DNA of 64,000 nt. Origin: Polytrichum commune (Eukaryota > Streptophyta > Polytrichopsida > Polytrichales > Polytrichaceae). How positions within the stretch are numbered: position 1 is the stretch's first letter; each line of letters starts with the position of its first letter. The stretch is from NCBI GenBank assembly GCA_950295325.1, contig OX485808.1, positions 4,032,501-4,096,500 on the forward strand, read 5' to 3'. The notes under the pieces are model-generated. The model searched no databases. It had not been told where the DNA came from and worked only from the letters and a program-made list of their open reading frames with translations. This document shows, in pieces, positions 1 through 11,489 of this stretch. Made by a program: the position numbers and the translations under genes.

Positions 1-1
1 G

Positions 2-652
2 AACAGCAGGTGTCAAGTCCCTGCTGCGCAGAATTTTGTCGAGCATATGACACATGTGATTGGCGAGGCCAAGAAACATCTCATTGCTGCACGACAACGA
101 CAAAAGTTCTATGCTAACAAGAACCGACGAGAGGTCTCGTTCGAAGTGGACCAGCAAATGCTAGTAAGTACTGCCAACATTAAGTTGAAGGTCCCAGGAG
201 CTCGAAAGCTTTTACCAAGGTGGATTGGCCCATTTCAAGTGGTGCAAAGGATAGGGGTGGTAGCATACCGCGTGCAACTGCCATATACATTTAAGATCCA
301 CGATGTTTTTCATGTGTCACTTCTTAGGCCTTATGTGGCCGATGGCAGGGTACAGCCTCCCCCTCCGCCAGTCTTTGAGGAAGATGCATCTTATGAAGTA
401 GAACGCGTGCTTTCACACAAAGATAGAGGGTCTCGTTCTTGCCCCAAGAAATTCTATCTTGTCAAATGGCTCGGATATGCACTTGAGCATAATTCATGGG
501 AGCCCGAATGCAACTTGAGTGTAGAAGTCCTCAAGGAGTACTGGGATGCGGTAGCAAAGTCTGAGGACAGACTTACACGCCATGGTGTTAAGCGTGACCG
601 CGAAGCCCCAGCTGCGCAAAAACGTTTGAGGCGGAAGGTATCTTCGGGGTAG
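2..652 (+). CDS. Ty3/Gypsy chromovirus Pol, C-terminal part (integrase tail plus chromodomain), 5' partial
   Basis: The frame is open from base 2 to the TAG at 650-652, so the gene enters from outside the window; the ATG at 47 is internal. The protein shows the conserved end of a Ty3/Gypsy integrase (LLPRWIGPFQVV, then KIHDVFHVSLLRPY), followed by a chromodomain of about 55 residues (YEVERVLSHK, FYLVKWLGY, HNSWEPECNL) and a short basic tail. This order of integrase and chromodomain defines chromoviruses, whose chromodomain is thought to steer integration to particular chromatin. The visible reading frame has no stop or frameshift, so the copy may be young. A purine-rich tract and a likely LTR follow about 200 bp downstream. 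The family is clear; the subclade (Reina- or Tcn1-like) is a guess. Confidence 0.93.
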   Translation, partial: NSRCQVPAAQNFVEHMTHVIGEAKKHLIAARQRQKFYANKNRREVSFEVDQQMLVSTANIKLKVPGARKLLPRWIGPFQVVQRIGVVAYRVQLPYTFKIHDVFHVSLLRPYVADGRVQPPPPPVFEEDASYEVERVLSHKDRGSRSCPKKFYLVKWLGYALEHNSWEPECNLSVEVLKEYWDAVAKSEDRLTRHGVKRDREAPAAQKRLRRKVSSG

Positions 653-860
653 GCGCCTTCTGTTTTTTCAGGCTTGCACAAGATCTGTAAACGGGGTGTT
701 ATTATTAACTTGTTTCACCCTGCCAATTGGCATGGAGCATGGTACAAATACAGATCCCATGGCTCGCTTAAATTAGTGGTGGTCTTGACTATATTTGTCT
801 TGATGCACTACAATTTGGGATCATTCATGAACGCGGACGTTCATTCCTAAGTGGGGAGGT

Positions 861-1480
861 GTGTAACGTGTATTACATATTTATTGTTTTATATTTATTT
901 ACAACCTCTTATTCAACTGGGACTCCTTTACTATAAAACTAGAGGCGCTACCCTGAGTGCTCTAGCAGTCCTAAAGGTAAAGGGAGTTAACTACTAGTTG
1001 ATGACTGTGGTTCTACACGTAGTTCTCCCACGTAAGTAGAGACCACTATTTAACTGCACTTAGAGATATCCTAAAGGCATGGGGGAGAGCTCGTTAATAT
1101 ATATTTAACTACCACTTAACTACCAATTGGAGGTGGCCTCAACTGCCAGTGGTACTTGTATATTAGCTCTAAGGTTGGGTGGAACATGCCTCTTGAATCT
1201 CATAATATTTGAGAACATTACAGAAGGGATAAGTGTGGGTTGTGTTGTTTTAATAAAGGATGGTGAGAGAACACAAGGTGCCAGAGTGTTTTTAAAATTG
1301 ATGACTGATCACATCATGTTGGAAGCATGGGTGTTGGGTTAGACATACAAATTAAGGACATGTTAGCCTTGGCTCTCACCTGGACTAGGACGCAATAAGG
1401 GTGAGGGTTTAGGGCTGACATGCTCCTTTAGTTTACTCAACGGTTCAATCCCTAGCCTCTAAGGGGGATCAACAGGGGGT
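861..1480 (+). mobile_element. Candidate polypurine tract and 3' LTR of the chromovirus
   Basis: About 200 bp after the Pol stop, the purine run AGTGGGGAGG (about 851-860) is followed by TGTGTAACGTG, the usual arrangement of a polypurine tract and the 5'-TG of a 3' LTR. The sequence that follows has a TATA-like TTAATATATATTTAAC near 1095-1110, as an LTR promoter would. I could not locate the CA end or a target-site duplication, so the right border is arbitrary and placed before the G+T-rich LINE remnant. Confidence 0.5.
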
Positions 1481-1989
1481 TGTTTGTTGTCTAGTTTTCT
1501 TTTGTTTAATATCAAGTATGTGAGGTATTTAATGGCAATTTGGTGTAATTGTTTCATAAGTGTTTTTATTTCTCTTTTTGGTATTTTAAGGTTTCATAGT
1601 TCTTTAATTGGTTTTTCATGGATGGCCCCTCTAACTCCGGTTGTGATAGTGATGAGAGGGTTGACTTGCCACCAAGCCGTTCTGAGTGTTTGGATGAGTG
1701 GGTTGTATTTCTCGGTTTTTTCCTTGTGTGCGGTATTTGGGAATATGTCATGACAGTATGTGAATTCAATGAATTGTATGACGTTTGGTGGGGTTGGCGT
1801 TAGGGGAGGTTGGCTTTCAAAGGGGGCACCTAGTACGCATCGTATGCATGGCCTGAGCCTGGCTAGACATGTGCATGGTGTGGTATGGCATGAACATTGG
1901 AGTAGCCATGTTGGGACTGTGTTGTCTTGTGGTCTGAGATTTTGGTTACCTGCATTTATAAGGGTGTAATATCTTGTATGGCTGCCTAA

Positions 1990-2175
1990 TTATAATGTAT
2001 GTACGATTTGGTGTATTGCCTTATTGTGTCGTGATATACGCAATCCCTTTAAGCATTGGTTTGAGCATGTAGAGAGTAGGTGTGGCCATGTATCTAAGGC
2101 ATTATGAGGGCATAGTGTACAGTTTGGGTTTGGGTATATATTGGGCCAAAATATATGTTTGCGGTGGTTACCCAT
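1990..2175 (-). pseudogene. LINE C-terminal CCHC (zf-RVT-like) motif
   Basis: A short minus-strand frame reads CTLCPHNALDTWPHLLSTC, that is C-x2-C-x9-H-x4-C, the motif found after the RNase H in many plant LINE polyproteins. The location just downstream of the RNase H fragment fits. The frame has no credible start of its own; it is a fragment of the broken LINE. Confidence 0.6.
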
Positions 2176-2659
2176 GTATTGGGCGTGTTGGAATTTTAGG
2201 GTTTGTGTAATTTGGACGTCTGTTATTCCAGGTTTTTTCTAGAATTGGTTGGAAAGTTTAGTGTTGATTTGGTCGTTGGATGTTCATTTATCTATGTATG
2301 TGAATTTGGATTGGACCCACTTTAATTCTTGGTTTTTGTGTTCTTTGTTAACGTATGTTTGTAGGTTCCGTATGGCAACTGTGTGTGTACCGGTTGGGAC
2401 CCCATTGAGCCAATATGGCGTAGTATGGGCCGTATGTATCCTAGGGGTGTTGGTAGGTTTGTCTAGGAGAGCTCCATTGTTTGCTAGCTAGTCCGCAATT
2501 TCATTGCCTATTATTCCGGTGTGTGCCCTGAATTTTTGAATTGTGATTTTGTGTGTGGACAATGTTATGTGGTTGACTATGGCGGAGATGAGTAGTTTAT
2601 TCGGGTGGTTATGTTGGGATGATGGATGTCGTATATGATTATGTATTAGATATATACTG

Positions 2660-3343
2660 CTAAGATTGTCTGTAAAGATGTGTGTATCTTGTGTGTGTTG
2701 TTATGTTTCTTGAACTGCTATCAGGGATGGCGTTTAGTTCAACTCTGAGGATATTTTGTAGGCCTAGAAGTCTTTGTGCGATTCGAAGATTGTTGGCGGG
2801 GCAATATACACCTGAGCCAGCTGTGTTCCCGACGCCGATCTCGTTTGGGGGGATAAATGATCCGTCGGTGTATATGCATTGTTGGGGTTTGAATTTAAGG
2901 GGGTGGGTGTGGTATAGTTCTATTGGTAGTTGTTGTGTTGAGTGGGTGCTTTCTTGGTGTTCATATATTGGGACTTTATGCCATGCATGGGATAGTTTCA
3001 TTTTTTTCTTGGAGGGGGTATTTTGTTGTATGTGTATTTTGGCTTGGGTGTTATAAAGCTCAAGTATGTTGGTTGTGAGTGTGTTGGGTATTCTAGATTT
3101 GCCTAGGGAGGGGTTTTGGTTATGTATGCTAATTATGGTGGTGTAGTGGTTCTCTAGTTGGTGTAGGTATTTTGGCCATTCCATTGTAGGGTTGTATTGT
3201 ATGGTGTTGGGTGGTATGGTTGCTATTATGTGTACTTCTGCATGCGTCACTGGGAGGGGGTTTTCTTTATGATTGATTATGATGATGGTTGTGATATTAT
3301 AGTCTTCTTGGGTGACCATGCGGGCCCAATGGATGGATGTCAT
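2660..3343 (-). pseudogene. LINE RNase H domain fragment
   Basis: The minus-strand frame contains QCIYTDGSFIPP, then TAGSGVYCP and LRVELNAI. These match the RNase H core, in which TDGS carries the first catalytic aspartate and ELNAI the catalytic glutamate. The later catalytic aspartates cannot be followed in this frame. The position downstream of the RT in the same orientation agrees with LINEs that carry a Pol-internal RNase H. The neighbouring N-terminal region of the same frame is not recognised. It is part of the broken element at 1560-7010. Confidence 0.75.
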
Positions 3344-4185
3344 GGTAGTTTTGAGGTCTGGAGGGTGGGCCAGGCCGTTACCTTTCCATTTTGATGAGTG
3401 TGCGAGTCCTGTCGAGCCAAATAATATGTCTCGGTTGTGTGGGGAGTTGTATTGGGCAAGTGTTATTGGGCATGTAAGGGTGAGTAATAATATGAATGTG
3501 TAATATTATATGTTTCTATTAGGGCTTGAAGGGTGGAAGGGTGGAGGGTGGAGGGTTTGATGGTTATTATTTGGATTGTGTTTTTTTGGTCTTCTTTTTG
3601 GGAGGATTGTAATATATCTTTGGATTAGTCATAGTATTTCGGTGGCAAAGTCTTGTGGTGGGGGGTTTCATAGGGTGCATTTGGTTTTGGTTATATCTTT
3701 CCCATAGCCATTGTAGTCTTGTAAGTGGCATGGTTAGGATGAATGCTCCCGTTTGGTCGTATATGTTGGATTTCATTCTGTGTATTTGCATAGTGGGCTT
3801 GTTAGTGATGATATCTTTGTGTGGGTTACATTCTTTAGTGTTTAATGTGAGGTTTGTGGCTATGATGGGTGGGCGAATGAATCTTTGGTTTTGGGATTGT
3901 GAGAAGTTTATGCATGAGTTGTATGTGGCTAGAGTGTTGGTTTTGAGTTGGCATTGTAGGAATTCGTGAAGTATGAATATATTGTGGTTTAGGGTAATAT
4001 TGTCATGGTGAAGGAGTATTGATGCTTCCACCAATTTTGTCGTGTTAATTGGGTGGGTTATACCATTGACATAGGAAGTGTGGTTTTATGCCTTTGGCTC
4101 CCCATTTGTCTTTATGAAATGTTGTTTTGGCACTTGTTATGGCTTGGACTGGTCTTCCGTATGTGGGGTCCATTTGATTGTTGGT

Positions 4186-4194
4186 GTTTGTGGG
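4186..4194 (+). repeat. Left target-site duplication of the MULE (GTTTGTGGG)
   Basis: The 9 bp before the left TIR are identical to the 9 bp after the right TIR (5423-5431). This length is characteristic of Mutator-family integration. Confidence 0.87.
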
Positions 4195-5422
4195 GGCGGA
4201 CATTAAGTTCCTCCATACAAACTTTCAGGGGTGTCAGATCCGGGCGGGGGCAGCCTCCAGGAAAATTTCTGAACCCGACCGAAAACTACTGCCCGCCCCG
4301 CCCAACTTCGAAAAAAATATTGCCCTTGCATTCTTGAAGGCCGCTTGACTACAAATCCCATATTGAGTGCACTTCGCCTTCAAGGTCTAAAATCCAATAT
4401 ATATGTGCACTTCCAATTAGTAAATAAGCAATTCATTGGGATTTCATTCCGGAAATGAAACCATCAATGAAGCACGTAATTAACTTGGAGGTCAAATAAA
4501 TTTACAAAATCCTCATTAACATTGAGGTTATAATTTTTATGACTTACCATTTGAAATTGTCTTTTGTCATTCTAAAATGACACTTAAATTTAGTGTGTTG
4601 ATTTAGTATGTATACTTTAGAATATTTTAGTAACTCCGCCTACTTTCACAAGTATTCATACACATTCAAACCAATTAAGTGTGATTTAATGTCATTAAGT
4701 CTAATTAATTTTGGATTAATCCTAGTTAAGCCCAAATAAATCAGAAAAGCATGCTTACCAAATTAAGTAAGACTAATTAATTATAAATTTTAATTAATGG
4801 AATTAAATATAATTAATTCCAGTAATTAAATGAACCAATTCATTCCATTAATTAATTCATTCCAGTCATTCATTTCAGTAATTAAATGAATTAACTAATT
4901 AATTCCAGTCATTCATTTCAGTAATTAAATTAATTAACTAATTAATTACATGTGTATGAATGCTTGTGAAAGTAGGCAGCGTTACTAAAATATTATAAAA
5001 TATACATACTAAATCAGCACACTAAATTTAAGTGTCATTTTAGAATGACAAAAGACAATTTCAAATGGTAAGTCGTAAAAATTATAACCTCAATGTTAAT
5101 GAGGATTTTGTAATTTCATTTGACCTCCAAGTTAATTACATGCTTCATTGATGGTTTCATTTCCAGAATGAAATCCCAATGAATTGCTTGTTTACTAATT
5201 GGAAGTGCACATATATATTGGATTTTAGACCTTGAAGGCAAAGTGCACTCTCAATATGGGATTTGTAGGCAAGCGGCCTTCAAGAATGCAAGGGCAACAT
5301 TTTTTTCGAAGTTGGGTGGGGCGGGCAGCAGTTTTCGGTCGGGTTCAAAAATTCCCCTGGAGGCTGCCCCCCGCCCGGATCTGACACCCCCATAGTTCGT
5401 AGGGGCGAACTTAATGTCCGCC
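4195..5422. mobile_element. Non-autonomous Mutator-like (MULE) foldback element with long terminal inverted repeats
   Basis: The two ends mirror each other: GGCGGACATTAAGTTC at 4195-4210 is repeated inverted at 5407-5422. The similarity continues inward through GGGGTGTCAGATCCGGGCGG and on to about 4650 on the left and 4960 on the right, so the arms are about 450-480 bp. The centre (about 4680-4930) is AT-rich with repeated AATTAATTC-type words. The element is flanked by a perfect 9-bp direct repeat. Long TIRs with a 9-bp duplication are the signature of Mutator-like elements. No transposase is present. It is inserted in the older LINE. Confidence 0.87.
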
Positions 5423-5431
5423 GTTTGTGGG
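5423..5431 (+). repeat. Right target-site duplication of the MULE (GTTTGTGGG)
   Basis: Exact partner of 4186-4194. It lies in the G+T-rich LINE sequence, which confirms that the LINE was present before the MULE arrived. Confidence 0.87.
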
Positions 5432-6328
5432 TGGGGTGCATGTTGGTTCTTGTTGTGGGGAGTTGTGAATTATGGGTGGGTTACGTGGGAATAGCAATTG
5501 GGCTTGTGCTAAGGCTTCTATGATGAGTTTTGGGGTAGTTTTAAATTTTTGTTTGAATTCTTTAGGGATGGGTGTCCGGGTTTTGGATTTGATGAAGGGT
5601 GGTGATGTTGTTCGTGTGTAGTTTTTTTGAGGCTTGCTTCTGCTCTGGGGAGAAGTGGACATATTCGGCGGTTCATGTCCACGCAAGTTCTATTGCTGAT
5701 TGTTTTATGGGAAAATGCTTTATAGTAGTGTGTTTATGGATTTCAAATTCCCTTTCGAGTAGGTATAATGTGCGTGTTGTGGGTGATCTACCACATGCTT
5801 GGTATTTTAGGCGGGGGAGGTGGTAGGACCCTCCATATTTTGCTATGATGTAGTTGGTTAGGCCTTGGTAGATTTGGCCTAGTTGGCCTTGGTCGTTGAG
5901 GGCATTTAGTAATTATTTACCACTACAATTGATGTATTCAGGAAGGAGGGAGGTGGGTGAGTATGTTCATTGTGCTTTGGGGTAGGTTGCATATTTCTTT
6001 GTTTAGCTTACTGAGGATTTTGTCAAGTTTTTTTATGTCTAGTTTGGAGAATGGGGCTGCATAGTAGGCGTAGGCTAATCCTGGTTTTATTATTGTGTTG
6101 AGGATGTGTATTTTTTGCTTAATCGTGGCTGGGGGATGTCATTAATAATTTGCTATGTTTTTTGGCTTTTTCAAGGGTATTATTTCTTTGGATGTTCCAT
6201 TTTAAGGAGGGGACAAAATGGATGCCAAGGTATGTGTATGGTTCGTTTTGTGTGAGGATAGGGAAGGGTTGGTTTTTGAAGTGAATATGTTGTGCCTGTA
6301 TGTATGCTTTGAAGAGGGTGGATTTTAA

Positions 6329-7010
6329 TTATGATTTGTTTGGACATCCTGTGATTGCGCACTTAGAGAGGTTGATGTCTAGGTAAGCCCATTCTGAGAA
6401 TTTTTGGAGTTTGTGAATTTGTGGTTGGATGTGTGCTACGTTATCGGTGAGGATGGGAAGATCGTCGGCATATGCTATAGTGTTACATGTGGCTATTGAT
6501 GTTTTGAGGTGGTATCCTATGTTGTTTTTTTCTAGCCATCTGAGGAGTGGGTCTAAGGAAATGATAAAGAGGTAGGGGCTTAGAGTGTCGCGTTGGATGG
6601 TGCCTCTATTGATATAAACGGGTGGGGTTGTTCCAAAGTGGTTACTAGGGAAGGAGGTGCTTGAATTTGTATATATGTTTCTTATTAGTTCGACGGCGTC
6701 TCGGGGGTATCCTAAATCTTCCATTAGTGTAAGGAGTCTTGCATGGTCTATGGATCCAAAGGCGTTTCTAAAGTCTATGTAAGTAATGTAGATGTCATTG
6801 TTGGTTAAGCGAGCATCTTCTAGTGTTGTTATTATTGTTTGGATTTGCCGAGTTGTGTTTCTTTGTGGTATGAAACCTTCTTGGCTATAGTGGATTATTT
6901 TGTGTTTTTCGCCATAACTTGTGAGGAGCGCAGTGAGTGTGCTAGTGTAGAGTTTATAAATGGTGTTGGCCAAGTGATCGGTATGTAGTTGGTGAGTAGT
7001 AATGAAAGTG
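6329..7010 (-). pseudogene. LINE reverse transcriptase domain (truncated)
   Basis: The open frame shows core RT motifs of a non-LTR element: QEGFIPQRNTTRQI, then YIDFRNAFGSIDHARLL (catalytic aspartate block A), RGTIQRDTLSPYLF (block B), and AYADDLPIL (the YADD active site, block C). Residues before the block with ANTIYKLYTS do not match the expected N-terminal fingers, so the domain is truncated there. In block B the usual QGD reads QRD, a change expected to harm activity. The frame stops at 6329-6331, with continuation in another frame. The copy is very likely dead; the family call is firm and the clade is not resolved. Confidence 0.85.
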
Positions 7011-7566
7011 GTCAAATGGAGCGAAAATGAAACATAAACGTGGCACAAAGACCGATGAATATCAATATCTATGTCAATATCGTTTGGAGGCAAGTCTATT
7101 GGAGACAATTGTCTCTAGAGCTCCTCTTCTTCACTTGTACAAAATGTAAGTGGACATTCAAGAAACCATGGGCAAAACTTCAAACTAGCATAATTCTATA
7201 TTTTCAATTGGGTTTGCAATGAAAATACAAAGGGCACTAGATTTGTTAGCCCATGAAGATAAACAACTAGAATGGAAATAAAGGAGATGGCATTTGAAGC
7301 CAATTGTAGCCCGTTCATCATGTACCTTTCAAACAAAATAACTAATAAATCATTTAAAGCTAAACATCGAATAAGTGATGAGAAGATCGAAGCTATGAAA
7401 AAAGGGATTAAGATAAATCACTTGAATACCATCATGTTGTATAATAATATAATGTTGTATAGAACATGCTAAGAAAAATATGATCTATAGAAAAATCATT
7501 TTTATATTGGCACAAAATGAAATCTATAAATCATGCAACAACAAAAAAAAATCAAAAACATACTCA

Positions 7567-8140
7567 CAATAAATTAAGAATGAATCTAATACTAATCATT
7601 CAAGGAGTATGAATGTTGACTCTCAAATTCACTCACCCTTCTCACTTGATATTCTAATTAAGCCATATCTAACCCTCAACTGAGCGAATATAAAAGTGCA
7701 ATTGGAGAAAAAAAAATATGTTTTACTAAATAGGAAAAACACCAATCATATAAGATCCTTCAAGTTTTCTTATCTCTCTCTAACTACAAGGCTCGATTTG
7801 GCAAAAAAATCCAAAGAAAATGAAAACAGTCCTCTCCCCCCCCCCCCCCCTCTTTGGGGCTTTGCCACGTGAACCCTCATAGGTTAAGAATTTAGAGTCC
7901 AATGAAGCGTTGAGGCTCCACCAATGAGATGCATGTCATTAATGGGATGACATGGCTTCATAAAGTGGCATAGTATCAACAAGGATTATTTTCACCCATA
8001 GCATAGTTCAATAACTGGTCAAATTATGAACATACTTACTTTATGAACTAAGTAATAATATAAATTAGTATTAAATATCTCAACCAACACAAACTAATAA
8101 CCTCATGTCATCTAACAATTGTTATGTAATAATATATTGT
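7567..8140 (+). repeat. Diverged direct repeat, copy 1 (about 570 bp)
   Basis: This block recurs at about 8926-9500 in the same orientation. Shared landmarks include AAGAATGAATCT, TTGACTCTCAAAT, CCACGTGAACCCTCAT, GGCTCCACCAATGAGA and GAACATACTTACTTTAT. The copies are separated by about 790 bp and are clearly diverged. They could be old LTRs of a short retroelement or a local duplication. The copy holds a run of 15 C at 7836-7850. Confidence 0.7.
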
Positions 8141-8925
8141 TGTACAAAACATATCAAAGAAAACATAATCCACAAATCGTGTGATGAAAAAAATACTCAT
8201 AATTGCCTCTCTTAGTTGCTAATGACGTCGCTATCTAACAACTAACCCTATATTAGAAATAAAGATTGATCAATGTTGTGATGAAAATACTGCTCAACAT
8301 CGTTGGTATCATTGGTCAACTTCCAAATAATAAGAGAATTTACTAACAATGTACAAGAGATTTCATAGACTGGGTAAATCTAATGAGCTTCATCTTTAAT
8401 TACCTTCAACATATGTTGCATTCTCTTGTAACTCTTCAACCAAATTATTTACGTTGCAAACTTGACGCATAATTAATATAAAGGTCAATGTTCTTATCAC
8501 ATACAAAGGTGGTTATCCTAAAAAAAAATTAATGCATATCCAAAGACGTTGCAAGATCTGAATATTTCTTACAATGAGGACAAATTCACTAGCAAAGAAG
8601 TGGATTTAAGAATCTAGATGCGCTTTTGCACTCAAGACTTTGATGTCAAATAAGCCTCTTGATATTTTAATACAAACTTGAAAAATCATCATTTCCTTGC
8701 GTTTATAAAAAAAGATTTAGAGCTCACCAAAAAAAAATCAAAAAATAGAAAATGATAAAAACCAACAAATGAGAAAGTGGACGGTCGAGGGTATCTACTC
8801 CTCTGAACTCCAAGGTAGCTCCTCTTTGTACTTCCTTGCACTCCAAAATAGTAAAATACTCTAAAGCGCTACAAATATTCCTCAAAATTTTATCAACTCT
8901 ACAAAAGTTGATGCTTCTCCAAGTT

Positions 8926-9500
8926 AATGAAGAATGAATCTTATGCTTAGTAAGAATATTGACTCTCAAATGTACTTACCTTCTCACCTAGTAATCCAAT
9001 CAAGTTGTCTCTAACCCTCAATTGAGCAAATATAAGAATACGATTGAAGAAAAAGAGTGAGCTTACTCAATAGCAAACATACCAATTATATGATCAATCT
9101 CTCTCTCTCTCCAATCACAAAGCTTGACTTGAGGAAGAATGTCAAGGAGAATGAGGACCTTTCTCTTTATTCCCTTTGGGTCTCGACCACGTGAACCCTC
9201 ATTAGTCAAGGATTTAAGATCTAATAAAGCGGCTTAATCTTCATTTCATGGATTAGGCTTATTAGGTGGGTTAAGGCTCCACCAATGAGAGGCATGTCAA
9301 GAATAAGGTTATATGACTCCATAAAATGATATAATATCAACGGAGATACTCTCCATTAATGGCACGGTTCAATAACCGGCCAAGTGATGAACATACTTAC
9401 TTTATAACCTAAATAATAATATAATTCGTATAAAAACAACTTAAGCAACATAGAATAACTAGCAATTTCATGTCACCTTGCAACTCGTTTGATAATAATG
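8926..9500 (+). repeat. Diverged direct repeat, copy 2
   Basis: Partner of 7567-8140, with the same landmarks in the same order. It contains an insertion of about 40 bp (around 9221-9262) relative to copy 1 and lacks the poly-C run. The spacer between the copies has no recognisable coding sequence. Confidence 0.7.
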
Positions 9501-10802
9501 ACTCTTCCAAAGACAATACTAAAGAGACTATAATGTACCTCTACCATTGAAGATTGGCCGAAATTCTTTGGTCAGAAGTATAATGCGTCATTTTTTAGGA
9601 TAATTTACTTTCCTAAGTACATTTTTATTTCAACAAATCTTCTATGTTACGCTTCCCACATATGGCATGCTTTATGGCGGTGGAATTCGACTTAGAGGGA
9701 GTTTGTTGGCTGGCATAGCCTGCTAGATGAATGTGTTGGGCAATTTGGTTCGCATTGCAATTCCCAAGTATAATGGTTGTGCCAAATTTGGTTGCAGAGG
9801 TAGACGTGGCATGACTTGTAGCATACCACCAACCCTCCTCGATTCTAGCAAGACCATGGAAGGGACCCATCTTTCTCTACAAACAAACCACATTAATCCT
9901 GAAATTGTCCTCTATTCCATGCCCACCCTCACAAATACCTCTACATACACTATTTGCAATGCCACCTCGTTATATTTTTTTTAGCCCATTCACTAGGCTA
10001 TTTAACACTCACAAATTTCCAAACCTTAACAAGTCAATCTCTGTAGACTCCATATGTACAAAAGTTGAACAAAGTGTGCATTCAAATAGGTGTTTTCATT
10101 ATTCAAAATAAATTACTTTAATGTTCCATGTATTTGTACTTTTATTTACTCCAATGTTCCATGTATCATATTTTAGATAAAATATTAACTATCACTTCTT
10201 CAATATCACCACTTGCACCATCTTCTAAAATATGTAGACTCTTTTTGAGATTGCTTTTGTCAACATAAATTGCCTGGCTTTGTAGATCAATATGCTTTAA
10301 AAAAATTATGATCTTTGTTTTTACAAATCTAAAGTCAATGTATTGTTTTAAATCAAATCTTTCACTTAAACATGTGCAAGGATCAAGAGCTATCCACTTT
10401 ACCATGCTTGCATCCAATGTATGTGAATAAGAGTGTATGAATGAATGTAAAATGGGTTGCCACACGAAGTGTAAAGACCTCTAATGAGGGGCCCTCATGT
10501 TTTGCTTATTGTTCAAGGATTGGATCAACCCTTGTTATGACAAGCTCGGGGAGAAGTGAGCTAAATAGGGAGGCTGGCAGGTGCATATGGCTTCCCAATC
10601 ACCATGGTTGTTCATAATTATGGGTCAACCAGTTGACCAATGTGGGCAACCAATTGACATTCTGCACATGTCAGTCAGTCGTAAGGGTCTATATTGTATT
10701 GACACCTGGTCAACATGTCGTATCGACGGGTCATAACTCCTTATACAAGGCTGACAACCGGCCATTACGATGTTTTGACATGTCCAATGCCATAACTACA
10801 TG
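9501..10802. other. Intergenic stretch, nothing recognised
   Basis: Only short open frames are present, none with a motif I know. The sequence is AT-rich and unremarkable until the minisatellites begin near 10,800. Confidence 0.5.
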
Positions 10803-10925
10803 GTATTGGACCAGTTGACCGATGCCATTGACCTCTTGGATAACTTGTTCATAGGGTATTGGACCAGTTGACCGATGTCATTGACCTCTTGGATAACTTG
10901 TTCATAGGATATTGGACCAGTTGAC
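10803..10925 (+). repeat. Tandem repeat, 53-bp period, about 2.3 copies
   Basis: The unit starts GTATTGGACCAGTTGACCGA at 10803 and recurs at 10856 and, partially, at 10909, with a single difference between the two full copies. Each unit holds a TTGACC word. Confidence 0.9.
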
Positions 10926-10937
10926 AATAAAATTCGA

Positions 10938-11310
10938 TCGGTCTTTTACCCTTAGACGGGTTGACCACACCATACAACATGTCTATTACATAAGACAAGT
11001 TGATGAGATCGATCAATTTGTCTAATGCACTAGATAGGTCTATCACGTCGATTAACATGTCTAAACCCTTAGATGGGTCAACTAACATTAATTGACATGT
11101 CTACTATTCAACACAAGTCAACCATGTCGATTAACTTGTATAAACCATTAAACAGGTTGATAAACAAGAATTGATCTATCTTATAGTGTTTGACATGTCG
11201 ACTACAGGTTGTTCACAATGCTCGACATGTGCCCAATACAAGTGACCGGTCATTTCTAATGGATGACTTGTCGACCTTAATAAGTCAACTGGTTGATTGC
11301 AAAAGGACAT
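10938..11310 (+). repeat. Degenerate 39/40-bp minisatellite rich in GTTGAC/GTCAAC
   Basis: From 10977 five consecutive units of 39 or 40 bp can be aligned, each beginning ACATGTCTA or a close variant (ACATGTCTATTAC, ATTTGTCTAATG, ACATGTCTAAACC, ACATGTCTACTAT, ACTTGTATAAACC). One unit before and more decayed units after extend the array. Units differ at many positions, so the array is old. Confidence 0.75.
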
Positions 11311-11489
11311 ATTGATGTAATATATTATAAAGTTAACAACAAACAAAATTCAACCTTACTGAACAATCCACTTGTCTAGACGGCCTAGAGGATAGGAGGT
11401 CTAAGGTGGAGTTGAGTACTTGGGTTGACCAGTAGGTAGAATGGACCAAGCACTTTACACATTCCACTTTTGATAGGCACATCCCATTT

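Larger units (their letters stand above)
1560..7010 (-). mobile_element. Degenerate, 5'-truncated LINE, interrupted by a Mutator-like element
   Basis: Read on the minus strand, this stretch carries in the right order a reverse transcriptase (about 7010-6329), more open but unrecognised segments (6362-6180, 5686-5411, 4034-3567), an RNase H (3343-2660) and a terminal cysteine-histidine motif (2175-1990). The frames are broken by stops and shifts. Homology to the RT begins abruptly near 7010, as expected for a 5' truncation. Bases 4195-5422 are a later transposon insertion. The plus strand is strongly G+T rich across the LINE (C+A-rich coding strand), which helps to mark its borders. The 3' end is uncertain; another open segment (1769-1566) may belong to it. 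Confidence 0.8.

Noticed and set aside
2682-3969. Plus-strand open frames of 100-124 codons (2682-3056, 3655-3969)
   Set aside because: They are antisense to the LINE remnant and owe their length to its strand bias; their proteins have no motif.
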